Of a DNA stretch of 42,373 nt, positions 14,807 through 23,341 are shown piece after piece. The translations under genes were made by a program, and so were the position numbers. The notes below the pieces were generated by a model. That model was not told where the DNA came from, did not search any database, and saw only the letters and a list, made by a program, of their open reading frames with translations. Position 1 is the first letter of the stretch; each line of letters opens with the position of its first letter. The stretch is from JBJYKD01 sp049310025 (GTDB lineage: Bacteria; Bacillota; Thermosediminibacteria; Thermosediminibacterales; Tepidanaerobacteraceae), in assembly GCF_049310025.1 (NCBI RefSeq), contig NZ_JBJYKD010000028.1, positions 1 to 42,373 on the forward strand, in the 5' to 3' direction.

Positions 14807-14911
14807 ATAATTAGCAAAAGGAGGGAGTCACAGCGAACAAAATAAAATCGTCTATTTTCAGCAAAAAAATAAAATGTATGAGCAAATAAAGGCAAGTAAA
14901 GGGGTGATAAC

Positions 14912-16408
14912 ATGGAAAACACAATCAAAGCAGCTGCTTATGCTCGATATTCCAGTGACAACCAATCGGACTCGTCGATTGATGCGCAACTCAGAGCTAT
15001 AGAAGAATACGCAGCAAGAAATAATATCACTATTGTTAAGACTTACATTGACAGAGCTAAGACGGCCACCACAGATAATAGACCTGAGTTTCAAATTAAC
15101 GATAGTAAACTGGGTTTGTTTAATGTTGTAATTGTCCATAAACTGGACAGGTTTTCAAGAGACAGATATGATAGCGCTTTTTATAAACGTCAACTGAAAA
15201 AGAATGGTATTAGGCTTATTTCAGTTCTTGAAAACATTGATGACAGCCCTGAGTCCATAATCATGGAATCCGTGCTTGAGGGTATGGCAGAATATTATTC
15301 TCGCAACCTCGCACGGGAGGTAATGAAAGGTATGAAGGAAAGGGCTTTTTTATGTCAGCATTTAGGTGGTATTCCCCCGTTGGGCTACGACGTTGATCCT
15401 CAATCGAAGAAATATGTCATAAACGAGTATGAGGCCGAAATTGTAAAGACTATCTTCAAAATGTAGCTCGATGGTTACGGCTATTCTGCAATAATAGACT
15501 ATCTAAATACAATAAGGTTATAAAACAAAAGTCGGTCAGCCTTTTGGGAAAAATTCCATCCATGACATTCTTGTAAATGAAAAATATTCTGGTACTTATA
15601 TTTTCAATCGATGTGCATCAAAAAACGCAGATGGTAAAAGAAATAACCATGCGTCTAAATCTGAAGAAGAAGTGATCAGAATACCTGGCGGAATACCCGC
15701 TATCATATCCAAGGAAGATTTCCAGAAAGTCCAGGAGAAGATGCAACGAAATAAGAAACGGGCTTCCGCTTACAAAGCAAAGGAAACGTATTTGCTTTCA
15801 GGACTAATATACTGTGGGGAATGCGGGCACGCCATGATAGGAAACGTCAAGCACTCTGGCAGAAACAAACTCAAGTACGTTACTTATAGATGTGGAAATA
15901 GAGACAGGACAAAAGGCTGTAAAAACAAGGAAATCTACAGGGAATATATTGAAGAGTACGTGTTACAGCAATTGGAAGAAAAAATATTCAACGAAGCAAA
16001 CATACCGCTTCTTGTCGAAAAACTGAATAAGAACAATAAAAACGATGAAGCTAAACAAAAGATCAAGGCTCTCACTGAAAAGATTAGACAGGTAGACATA
16101 CAAATAAAAAATGTCCTATCTATGATTCGCAGCGGATGTAGTTCCAGGATATTAGCCGAAGACCTGGAGAATCTAGAAAAAGAAAAAATGGAGCTAGAAC
16201 TCCAACTCCATGAAATAAAGGATAACTCACCAAAAAATATAATTGACGAGAAAACGCTTGCCAAGATTTTCTCGTCGTTCCGCCAGTTTGTGAAAGACAG
16301 AAACATACAAGAAGTGAAGAGATTTATTCATCAATATGTAGAAAAAGTACTCGTTTATGAAGATCACGTTAAAGTGGTCTTCAAACTGTACATAATTGTG
16401 GCTACATT
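14912..16408 (+). pseudogene. Large serine recombinase (site-specific integrase), inactivated
   Basis: The parts of a large serine recombinase are all present: resolvase domain with the catalytic-serine region YARYSSDNQ at residues 10-18 and DRFSRDRYD; recombinase domain with GGIPPLGYDV; zinc ribbon YCGECGH/YRCGNRDRTKGC; coiled coil and C-terminus. Two lesions break it. TAG at 15464-15466 interrupts an otherwise continuing frame (KM-stop-LDGYGYSAI). About 15511-15516 has one extra base, after which the protein resumes as GYKTKVGQPFGKNSIHD to the end. The reading frame meets the ssrA 3' end at 16409 and has no stop of its own before it, as expected of an integrase abutting its attachment site. 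The island is therefore probably fixed. The ATG follows GGGGTGATAAC. Confidence 0.85.
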
Positions 16409-16440
16409 TGGTGGAGGCGAGGGGAGTCGAACCCCTGTCC
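16402..16440. other. Attachment-site junction of the island at the ssrA 3' end
   Basis: The recombinase reading frame passes directly into the CCA end and T-arm of tmRNA, so the island boundary is here. ssrA 3' ends are frequent integration targets. I could not find a second copy of this sequence in the window, so the left attachment site must lie outside it and the exact crossover cannot be fixed. Confidence 0.45.
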
Positions 16441-16758
16441 GAAGGTGCATCGATAAAAGCTTCTACAGGTTTAGCTCTCGATTTGGTTCTCGCCGGCTTT
16501 TCTCCCGAGAGCAGGATAAAAGACCGGCCAGCTCCGTAAGTTTCTCCCGCAGCGCCGGAGCAACGCCACAGGAAGATCCCGCTATTATGACACCCTTTTC
16601 CCGGCCGGCGGGCGCGTTCGGGAAGGGCGCGCCGCTTTTAATTAAGCGGCGAGAGCCAATTCTTCGTTGGCGTTTATTTTACGCTTCCGGATTTACGAGT
16701 CGGAAAGCTCGACCTGCAGCTTTTATCCCTGCCACCCCCGTCGAAACCACACGCCCCC
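16409..16758 (-). ncRNA. ssrA: Transfer-messenger RNA (tmRNA)
   Basis: 350 nt. tmRNA charges with alanine and rescues stalled ribosomes by adding a degradation tag. The 5' end GGGGGCG (16758-16752) pairs with the 3' CGCCUCC-A-CCA (one G-U), and a GGTTTCGAC D-loop-like segment follows. The T arm is AGGGG-TTCGACT-CCCCT at the 3' end, with CCA encoded at 16411-16409. The tag frame at 16671-16642 reads GCC AAC GAA GAA TTG GCT CTC GCC GCT TAA, giving ANEELALAA, preceded by the conserved A-rich resume context. It is intact despite the island at its 3' end. Confidence 0.95.
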
Positions 16759-16783
16759 ATATTCAATTTATGGGTTCTACATT

Positions 16784-16812
16784 ATTATACAACAAAAGAA
16801 TCCCGATATCAA
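16784..16812 (-). promoter_or_regulatory. Consensus promoter of ssrA
   Basis: Minus-strand TTGATA (16812-16807), 17-nt spacer, TATAAT (16789-16784). It would start RNA about 18 nt before the mature 5' end, leaving a short leader for RNase P to remove. Confidence 0.8.
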
Positions 16813-16825
16813 GAAACATCAGATT

Positions 16826-17155
16826 TCATATCCGTCCTCGTTTCTCGATATGCTTTTCTATAATATCCAATATTAGCCTGAGACTGTTTCTTTCTTCCGC
16901 GGCCAACAACTGAATAAAGTCGTCCATTTCTCCCGCATCGGCTTTCATCAAAGCTTTATAATAATTCTCCCGATTTTCCTGCTTTATAACTACGGGAGCA
17001 CAACCATATTTCATTAAGATCAAATTCATGAGCAATCTTGCTACTCTTCCATTGCCGTCATCAAAAGGATGGATTGCACCCGGCTTGTAATGAGCTCTGG
17101 CACTTAGGTGGTCTCCACTAAACACAACTTCCCCCACGGTCTCGCTGTCCCCTGA
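16826..17155 (-). pseudogene. Fic-family AMP-transferase, C-terminal remnant
   Basis: About 103 residues remain. The Fic signature AIHPFDDGNGRVARLL is intact, followed by MNLILMKYGCAPVVIKQENR and a helical tail, as in full-length Fic proteins of roughly 250-350 residues that transfer AMP to target proteins. The residues before the signature (FSGDHLSARAHYKPG) match the expected helices poorly, and there is no ribosome site or plausible start apart from a GTG at 17137. The N-terminal two thirds are gone. The 3' end stops 14 bp before the ssrA -35 box. Remnant status is quite sure. Confidence 0.75.
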
Positions 17156-17209
17156 GCTTGAAATAAAATATTGGGAATAGGAAGGATTTTAAAATTTTAT
17201 AGCGAATGT

Positions 17210-17239
17210 ATATTATAGTGAGACGTCGTCTCATAATAT
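17210..17239. promoter_or_regulatory. Inverted repeat upstream of the VOC gene, candidate operator
   Basis: An imperfect palindrome centred on TGAGAC-gtc-GTCTCA, with outer arms ATATTAT/ATAATAT. A possible -10 (TATTAT) with TTTAAA 17 nt upstream would overlap its left arm, so it could be an operator for the VOC gene that starts 38 bp further on. A rigid self-complementary end left by a lost mobile element is the alternative. Confidence 0.4.
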
Positions 17240-17276
17240 GAACCTGCCAAAACTTTCTTGAAAGGAGAGGATTCAT

Positions 17277-17660
17277 ATGTTAAATCTGGAACATGTGGGT
17301 ATTTGCGCAAAAGACACGGTGGCTTTAAAAGACTGGTATGTCAGGCTTTTTAACCTCAAAGTGGTGTATGACAACAAAAAAGAAAAACCCACCTTTTTTC
17401 TTATGTTACCGGATGGCGGTTTAATCGAAATATATCCTGCGGAAGTTTCAGGTGAGAGTGTAAATAACAAATATCAGGGTATAAGGCATCTGGCTTTCGG
17501 TACAGATAATATAGAAAAGGAATACGAAAATCTTTTAAAGAATAACGTAGAAATCCTGACCGAATTGAGCACAAATGCAAAGGGCGTAAAAACCGTATTC
17601 TTCAAAGACATCGAGGGAAATATAATCCACTTTATACAAAGACCCGAGCCCTTATGCTAG
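17277..17660 (+). CDS. VOC-family (glyoxalase/bleomycin-resistance fold) protein
   Basis: 127 residues, one VOC domain of two beta-alpha-beta-beta-beta units. It starts MLNLEHVGICAKDTVALKDWY; candidate metal ligands are His in LEHVGI, Glu in GLIEIY, His in IRHLAF and His or Glu near GNIIHFIQR. The family includes glyoxalase I, dioxygenases, epimerases and antibiotic-binding proteins; the sequence does not choose among them. The ATG has AAAGGAGAGG 6 nt upstream. It is a single gene between a Fic remnant and a convergent SDR gene, with a palindrome at 17210-17239 that may control it. It is intact, in contrast with its surroundings. Confidence 0.8.
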   Translation: MLNLEHVGICAKDTVALKDWYVRLFNLKVVYDNKKEKPTFFLMLPDGGLIEIYPAEVSGESVNNKYQGIRHLAFGTDNIEKEYENLLKNNVEILTELSTNAKGVKTVFFKDIEGNIIHFIQRPEPLC

Positions 17661-17791
17661 CGCTACCCTGAAGTGACAATTTCTAGGGCCCGTCAAAGGC
17701 TAACCCCTCGCCTTCCGGTGGGGATGGGGGTTTGGGAGCAAATCTCCATCCGGGTCCGCGAAAATGTATCTGTAAGGTCAAAATATGTTTT
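17661..17791. other. GC-rich convergent intergenic block with hairpin potential
   Basis: This lies between the convergent VOC and SDR genes. CCCCtcgCC-ttcc-GGtGGGG near 17704-17724 can fold, as can a GGAG/CTCC pair after it, but neither is followed by a T-run. It may be a weak terminator or the remains of a structured RNA; no known RNA family is recognised. Confidence 0.3.
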
Positions 17792-18538
17792 CTATGGCTC
17801 GTAGATCATCTTTCGGGTCATGCCGCCGTCGATTACAAGGTTTATCCCGGTAATGAAGCTGTTCTCATCGGCAGTAAGAAAGAGGCACGCCCTGGCGATA
17901 TCTTCGGGCTTCCCCACGCGGCCCGCCGGGTGCTGAAGGTGGTCTATTTCGCGGAGCTTTTCATAGTCGCCTGTTTCTATCCACCCGGGACTTATGGCGT
18001 TCACCCTTATACGGTCAGGGCCCAGAGAAACCGCCAGAGCATGGGTGAGGGCAAGTATCCCGCCTTTTGAAGCCGCGTAGCTTTCGGAGTCGGGCTCGGA
18101 CATGATGGCCCTGGTGGAGGCAATGTTTACTATGGAGCCTCCGCCGCTTTTTCTCATGATCTTCGCCGCTTCCCGGGAACAGAGGAATGTGCCGCGCAGG
18201 TTTGTATTTATGACGCTGTCCCATTCCTCCACTGTGAGGTCATAGGGAGATTTCCAGCAGCCGAACCCGGCATTGTTTATGAGAATATCCAGCCTGCCGT
18301 ACCTTTCTTCGGTCTTTTCCATTAATTTTACCACATCCTCGGGCCTGCTGACATCGGCGAGGACGGCCAAGGCTTCGCCGCCTTCTTGTTTTATAAGCCT
18401 TTCCTTTTCTTGCGCATCCTGGAAATTCCGGTCGGCTATGACCACTTTCGCGCCGCGGCCTGCGTACATCCCGGCGATGCTCCGCCCTATGCCACGGCCG
18501 GCACCCGTTACCACCACCACTTTATCTTTGAAATCCAT
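17792..18538 (-). CDS. SDR-family NAD(P)-dependent oxidoreductase
   Basis: 248 residues, full length for a classical short-chain dehydrogenase/reductase. Visible motifs are cofactor-binding TGAGRGIGRS at 11-20, DVSRPED, NNAG (88-91), catalytic Ser in IVNIAS, and YAASK with the catalytic Tyr and Lys. VNAISPGWIETG and the C-terminal GINLVIDGGM are typical of FabG-like enzymes. The substrate cannot be assigned. The ATG follows GGGAGGGAGAG. Downstream is a convergent VOC gene, upstream a wrecked HEPN/MNT locus, so no pathway context helps. Confidence 0.88.
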   Translation of the reverse strand: MDFKDKVVVVTGAGRGIGRSIAGMYAGRGAKVVIADRNFQDAQEKERLIKQEGGEALAVLADVSRPEDVVKLMEKTEERYGRLDILINNAGFGCWKSPYDLTVEEWDSVINTNLRGTFLCSREAAKIMRKSGGGSIVNIASTRAIMSEPDSESYAASKGGILALTHALAVSLGPDRIRVNAISPGWIETGDYEKLREIDHLQHPAGRVGKPEDIARACLFLTADENSFITGINLVIDGGMTRKMIYEP

Positions 18539-18560
18539 GCCAGCTCTCTCCCTCCCGCCG

Positions 18561-18882
18561 TCATTGAATTTTATCAGGATAAATCCACACCGCTTCCTTC
18601 TCCAGTTGCCTGTAAAAGCGCCGGTTTTCAGCCCGCAGTTTGCCGAACTCTTCTTCTGTATAAATCAACAAATCCACCGGCACCGGTATTTCCATGACAT
18701 CCCATTCCACCGGCCTTACAGTCTCCTCACTCTGCAAAGGACCGTAATGCTCTTATAGCTTTTTCTCCCGCCTGCTGGGCGGCAAAACACGCCCATTCAT
18801 GATGTCCACTGCACCGGGATTCCTCCGCATGCTTCAAATCCTTTATAGCCTGGTTCAACCAGTCGAAAGCCCGGTTCGGCAT
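18561..18882 (-). pseudogene. Remnant of a HEPN/MNT toxin-antitoxin pair
   Basis: Two gene pieces lie end to end. 18882-18727 encodes the first 51 residues of a HEPN-domain protein (MPNRAFDWLNQAIKDLKHAE, then HHEWACFAAQQAGEKAIRAL) and then meets a stop in place of the rest of the domain. Immediately after, about 18718-18561 encodes the C-terminal part of a minimal nucleotidyltransferase (VPVDLLIYTEEEFGKL, RFYRQLEKEAVWIYPD). HEPN proteins are RNase-type toxins and MNT proteins AMPylate and silence them. The HEPN 3' part with its R-x4-6-H site and the MNT 5' part with its GSxxxG-DxD site are missing, as after an internal deletion. Not functional. Confidence 0.7.
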
Positions 18883-19172
18883 AGGATGCCCTCCCTTCAC
18901 TCGTCCTTAATATGATATCAATTTTCAGACAGTTTGTAAACTATATTTTGATAAAATCATGCTTATATGTGAGAGATGTTATACTTTTTACACCAGGGCG
19001 TGGTGATATTATAAAGCCTGCATCAGCCAACCTACCGTACCGTTGGTAAAATTGGTGCAGGGCATTGCGTGAAGGTTTCATGCAGGATTTTCGTCGTCTG
19101 GTAAATCGACATTTGCCCTCGAGGAGCGGTTCGAGCTGAGAAATCACAGTCAGCATCAGGAGGATGTATAAA
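18883..19172. other. Non-coding or unrecognisable decayed sequence
   Basis: No ORF with a ribosome site and no recognisable protein in any frame. It includes short open stretches (for example around 19030-19130) that resemble nothing I know. It is probably decayed material between the HEPN/MNT and DUF438 remnants. Confidence 0.35.
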
Positions 19173-19400
19173 ATGTCGGACGTAAAAGAGATTTAGACTG
19201 AACAGTCGAAAAAAGTATTGAAGATCAAACTGGGGTGTAAATCCGAAGGAAGTTCGAAAACAGACAAAAGAACTCATTGAAAATATTGATGCCTGAAGTT
19301 TCCCCGGCGGAGCAAAAACTTATAGAAGGAAGCTACTCCCCTGAAGAATTGAGAGGGCTTTGCACCATACACATGTAGATGTTAAAAAGTGAGCTTGGCG
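19173..19400 (+). pseudogene. DUF438-type (hemerythrin/PAS associated) gene remnant
   Basis: AGGAGG precedes an ATG at 19173 that meets TAG after seven codons. Further on, separate frames yield EEVRKQTKELIENIDA, a stop, then EVSPAEQKLIEGSYSPEELR and GLCTIHM, another stop. These match the N-terminal region of DUF438 proteins, where a SPEEVRKE-like helix and an AEQ-LIEEGM-PEEIQKLCDVH-like helix follow one another. At least one frameshift and three stops are present, and the downstream hemerythrin and PAS parts are absent. Identification is by pattern memory. Confidence 0.55.
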
Positions 19401-19562
19401 GGACCATATATTTAAAGAGTGCTGGAAAATATTATCCCATTTTACCTTCTTACTTATAAGTCAGGAAGCCCGGGACTGTGACCTGGGCTGTTATTCACTC
19501 CGTCTGGATTGATAAATTTTTCTGATTTCATCGAACACGATATGTATTCCCTACTTTATTTA

Positions 19563-21004
19563 TCACTTACAAACTGCTATGTCAAAGGCTATGCAGGCTC
19601 CGCCTTCGGGAAGGTTAAAGGCCTTTATGGCACCTCCGTGCGCTTCCACGAGTTTTCCGGCAATATAAAGCCCGAGGCCCATGTGCCCCCCCTCTGACCT
19701 TCGGGCATCATCCCCTCTATAAAATCTATCGAAGATATGGGCCAGGTCTTTTGGACTGAATCCTTTCCCGGTATCGCAAATCCTAAAGTATAGCCTGTCG
19801 TCTTTTATCGCCACATCCATGTTTATGCGCCCCGAATCCGGAGTATAGCGAATACTGTTCATGACTATGTTGTCCAGTATTCGCTCCAGCTTGTCTCTGT
19901 CTATCAGGCACGGTGCCTCGCGGGGCCTTGCATCGTATACGTTTGTATAAAATTTAATATTTTTCTTCCGGGAAAGCAGCCTGTAATTTTCCTCTTTCTG
20001 CAGGATAAAAGCTTTTACGCCAAGTGGTTCAGGTTCCAGTTTAATATCCGAAAATTCCAGTTCAGAGGCATAGTGTATTTTTTGAACAAGACTTGAAACC
20101 TTTCCTTCATTTTCCTTGATTACACTTAAATATCTGCGCAGCTTATCGCTGCTGTGCTGGTTCCCTTCATAAGGGCTTCCGCATATCCCTGGATGATGGA
20201 AAGCGGCGTTTTAAGGTCATGGGCCAGCGCCTCCAGCATCTCCCGCCTCTGCTGTTCCATCCTCCACTGGAGGACCAGCGACTTTTCCAGCTCATTCTTC
20301 ATTTCATTAAATGCTTTACAGAGCCTGCCCAGTTCATTGGGAGCATCATAGTCGATGACGAAATCCAGGTTTTTCTCCCCTATTTTCACCGACGCCTCTA
20401 TCAGCAGATTTAAAGGTTTTGCGATATTCTTGGCGAAGATCCTTGCGAATACCCAGGTGAAAAGGATTACATAAAAAAACGGGGAAAATATGACCGCAAA
20501 AAATATAATGGAAATCCACATTTTATCCGTTAAGCTGCGGTAAGTAGGAGCCAGAGCGTAGGAAAGGGATACGGCACCGGCTATTTTCCCCTGGGGATCT
20601 ATTACCGGCACCAAACGGACGTACTTTCTTTTTAAGCTGAAAGTGGTGTTTATCTTTCTGTAGAGCTGGCTCTGGTCCTCTACGATTAACTCTTTATCTG
20701 TGCCGTAGATCCGGCGGCCGGAACTATCCATCACCTGGTAGGAGATGCCTTCAGCAGGAATGATTTTTTCAAGAGCCGCCTGCCCCGCGCGGCTGAAAAT
20801 ATACACCTCCCTCTTCCTTATATGATCCTCTATGTCGGGGATTTTTTTCTCGTAATAATTGGCCGGATACATGTTTTTGTATTCGATTTTCCCATACAAT
20901 ACAAAGCCCAAAAAATATGTGGCGATGGTGGCGGCGACGCTGAACGCCAGTATGAGTATGAAACTGATAATAAATTGAGCTTTTAGAGGCTTTTTTTCCA
21001 TCAT
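19563..21004 (-). pseudogene. Sensor histidine kinase, frameshifted
   Basis: Domain order: N-terminal membrane segment (QFIISFILILAFSVAATIAT), extracytoplasmic sensor of about 130 residues, second membrane segment (IIFFAVIFSPFFYVILFTWVF), HAMP, H-box EALAHDLKTPLSIIQGY, then the ATPase domain with NSIRYTP (N box), DTGKGF and GLGLYIAGKLVE. One base is missing near 20160, just after EALMKGT: the frame ends at 20126 while the correct continuation (QHSSDKLRRYLSVIKENEG) runs on to 19563. A sequencing error is possible, but its partner regulator is also broken. The ATG at 21004 overlaps the regulator's stop (ATGATG). Confidence 0.8.
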
Positions 21005-21600
21005 CTTATTTTCTCCCACCGGTAGCCGATACCCCATACCGTAGAAATATATTCGGTGTGGGGGTCGGCTTTGGCAAACTTTGCCCTTATATTTTTAACG
21101 TGCTCCGCCACGGTGGAGGAATCCCCTTCGGCATCATAACCCCAGATTTTTTCATAGATCTGGTCTTTCGAAAATACCTGGCCGGGATGCAGGGATAACA
21201 GCTCCACTATATCGAACTCGATTTTTGTGAGCGCAATCAACCTGCCGTTTATTCTGACCTGCCTCCCCTTCAAATCTACCGTTAGATTTTTAAAATTTAT
21301 CAGCGTCCTCCTCCCGCAGGTATTCAGGTATACAGCCCTATTTTCCCGCCGGAGGTGGGCTTCAACCCTTGCCATAAGCTCGCCCAGGCTGAATGGTTTT
21401 ACCACATAATCATCTCCTCCCAGGGCAAGACCCTTAATCCTGTCGGTTTCCGACTGTCTGGCGCTGAGAAAAATAATGGGGCACAAGACTTCATCCCGGA
21501 TGCGCCTGCAGACATCGAATCCGTCCACCTCCGGCATCATGATATCCAGTATGATTAAGTCAGGCTGCTGCGGGGCAATCTGCTTGCTAAAAAACCGTTG
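21001..21600 (-). pseudogene. OmpR-type response regulator lacking its N-terminus
   Basis: Recognisable from QIAPQQPDLIILDIMMPEVDG (phospho-acceptor Asp) through LSARQ, VKPFSLGELMARV and a winged-helix DNA-binding domain ending YISTVWGIGYRWEKIR. The first 35-40 residues, with beta-1 and the acidic pair that binds magnesium, are missing. Upstream bases belong to a permease gene. The join lies in a short sequence (about 21575-21600) that fits both proteins, so a deletion between short similar stretches is likely. It cannot be phosphorylated normally. Confidence 0.75.
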
Positions 21601-21869
21601 AAACCTCCTGCCAGTTCTTCTTGATTTACCATCATTCCCGAAACAAGCCCCGCCCCCGCCGGAATAACCACCGCAGCCCATACTTCAAAGAAGGCCTGGT
21701 ATATTGCGGGCTGAATATCCGGAGTAACTTTTTTCAGTGAAAAATACCATGTCAATAATGCCGCAAGGGCAAACGGGGTTAAGAACGACACCCATCCTGC
21801 CGGTGTGCGTTTGGTTTTCAGCCATTCGGCCGACAGTATATTTAAAAAAGACACCCCATCCATCACCAC
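21575..21869 (-). pseudogene. Lantibiotic-immunity-type ABC-2 permease, 3' truncated
   Basis: About 97 residues remain of a permease normally near 240-250 residues. It starts MVMDGVSFLNILSAEWLKTK, with membrane segments near FLTPFALAALLTWYF and VVIPAGAGLVSGMMV and the family stretch NQEELAGGFNGFLASRLPR, then breaks into the response-regulator sequence. It resembles the second permease (MutG/EpiG type) of lantibiotic immunity transporters. Its ATG overlaps the intact upstream permease by 7 nt, as in a normal operon. Confidence 0.65.
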
Positions 21870-22621
21870 ACTTCCCTTCTATTAAACCATATGGCCGTCA
21901 AGGCAGTAAAGATGGTGAAAGATACGATTGCCGCAGCTATTCCCGGAAGTATCACCGAAGGATTTAAAAGAGGGTCTCCCGGTTCCAAAAGTACACCATT
22001 GGGGTGAACCCCTATTATGGGGCACATCAGCCTTGTGGGCCTGCTCCACGGCACAAATATCCAGTAAGATTCAGGGGCAGCCATGACTCCCGCCGCAAGG
22101 CCCAAAAATCCCACGGCCATGCTGGCAAAGGCGCCCTTTTTCGCGGCCACCCACAGCTGCAGCGGTATTAAGTCCATGGAGCTTACCCACATGGCAAGGC
22201 CGCCCGCTGTAATTTTAAACCATGGTATATTCCCATCCGCGGTAATAAGCCCCGATATGACGGTGGAGGCGATGAGGACCAATGTGGCAAGCCCTGTATG
22301 CGCTGCCATCACCAGAACCCTGGCTGCCCACAGGCCCGGGAGTGAAATATCGCGGGTGTGCAGGTTCCGGTAATTGCCCGCCCTTTCTTCCTGAACCTGC
22401 ACCAGTGCGGCAAACAGGGCAGTACCCATGGGAATAAACAATACCGACCACCAGTTGTAAACTTGGCCGAGAAGCAGCTGCCACGTTTTTATAAAGTCCT
22501 CAGGTATGAATAATTTTTGAAGCAGTGCGAGCAATATAAAAAACAGCGGTCCGAATATTATAAGGCGTCTTGCAAAAGTCTTTTTGTATTTGAGATACTC
22601 GGATTGGATTATACCAGTCAT
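21863..22621 (-). CDS. ABC-2 permease of lantibiotic immunity (MutE/EpiE) type
   Basis: 252 residues with six predicted membrane segments, starting MTGIIQSEYLKYKKTFARRL. The cytosolic loop VQEERAGNYRNLHTRDIS after the second segment is typical of bacitracin/lantibiotic immunity permeases, which with an ATPase export peptide antibiotics from the membrane. AAGGAGG lies 7 nt before the ATG. The gene is intact, but its ATPase is reduced to a C-terminal piece, its sister permease is truncated and the two-component pair is broken, so it is probably an orphan without function unless another ATPase serves it. Confidence 0.75.
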   Translation of the reverse strand: MTGIIQSEYLKYKKTFARRLIIFGPLFFILLALLQKLFIPEDFIKTWQLLLGQVYNWWSVLFIPMGTALFAALVQVQEERAGNYRNLHTRDISLPGLWAARVLVMAAHTGLATLVLIASTVISGLITADGNIPWFKITAGGLAMWVSSMDLIPLQLWVAAKKGAFASMAVGFLGLAAGVMAAPESYWIFVPWSRPTRLMCPIIGVHPNGVLLEPGDPLLNPSVILPGIAAAIVSFTIFTALTAIWFNRREVW

Positions 22622-22700
22622 CTTTTATCCTCCTTAGGTTCTATACAATTTTTTAAAAAATAAATGGTCACAATCTTGATTTGGCGTGCTTTTTTATTTA

Positions 22701-22988
22701 TTATGTTTTTCCATGACTCTCAGTACGGCGCCACACCGTCTCATTTTTATCAGTCTTTACAACTTCCATAAAAAGAGACTCCAGGTCTTCGCCGGGGCTG
22801 ATTTTCCCCTGATATTTCAGCTCGCCATCGCTGATAATTCCTATATAATCTACAACTTGCGATACTTCCTGTAGTATATGGCTTGACAGAATTACTGTGA
22901 TACCCCTTTTCGAAACCGAGCGGATCAATTCGCGCAGTTCCTGGATCCCGATGGGGTCGATGCCGTTGGTGGGCATCCTTTTCCTCAT
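22701..22988 (-). pseudogene. BcrA-type ABC transporter ATPase, C-terminal remnant
   Basis: 95 codons beginning MRKRMPTNGIDPIGIQELRE. MPTNG replaces the Walker B DEPTNG, so Walker A, the Q-loop and the signature motif are missing and only the D-loop, switch SSHILQEVS and the C-terminal part remain. A good ribosome site (AAAGGAGATGAT) sits directly before an ATG, apparently the original gene start joined to the 3' part by an internal deletion. It cannot hydrolyse ATP. It was the partner of the permeases at 21575-22621. Confidence 0.75.
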
Positions 22989-23270
22989 ATCATCTCCTTT
23001 CTATAGGAGATATCAATTTAAACCCCATACCGCCAACTGGCACCGGCAGAGGCCAAAAATACCATTTGTGCCGTATCACCTCTATAACCGCTGGCGCAGG
23101 AAGGACGCTTCAGCCTTTATTACCTTTTCTGTATCGTTATTTCAGTGGAGCGGTAAGCCGGATGGGCCCGCACTTAAACGACTTTATTCTTTGCTCCGGT
23201 ATGGAAAGTAATTTTTATTTCCATAAATTAAACTAACCCGCATTTATAAAGAATTTATAAAGTAAAACTG
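22989..23270. other. Intergenic region with a ribosome-site hairpin
   Basis: On the minus strand ATCTCCT-atagaa-AGGAGAT (23011-22992) can fold and bury the ribosome site of the ATPase remnant. The rest, 23012-23270, shows no gene; open stretches on both strands lack ribosome sites. Confidence 0.4.
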
Positions 23271-23329
23271 TTGACATCAAACCATAAACTGTATATACTG
23301 TTTATATACGGTTAATACTTTATATACAG
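23271..23329 (+). promoter_or_regulatory. Promoter and operator of the GntR-ABC operon
   Basis: TTGACA (23271-23276), 17-nt spacer, TATACT (23294-23299). The -10 overlaps the inverted repeat GTATATA-ctgtt-TATATAC (23291-23309), and a third TATATAC follows at 23321-23327. This is the layout of an autoregulated YtrA-type repressor: the protein binding the repeat would block the polymerase. Confidence 0.75.
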
Positions 23330-23341
23330 AAGGAGGTGCCT

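Noticed and set aside
16409..16913. Continuation of the recombinase frame (GGGEGSRTPVRRCI...) as a real C-terminus
   Set aside because: These codons are the antisense of tmRNA; the recombinase ends at the attachment junction.
19032..19277. Open frames on the minus strand between the HEPN/MNT and DUF438 remnants
   Set aside because: No ribosome site, no known family, and overlap with the plus-strand DUF438 remnant.
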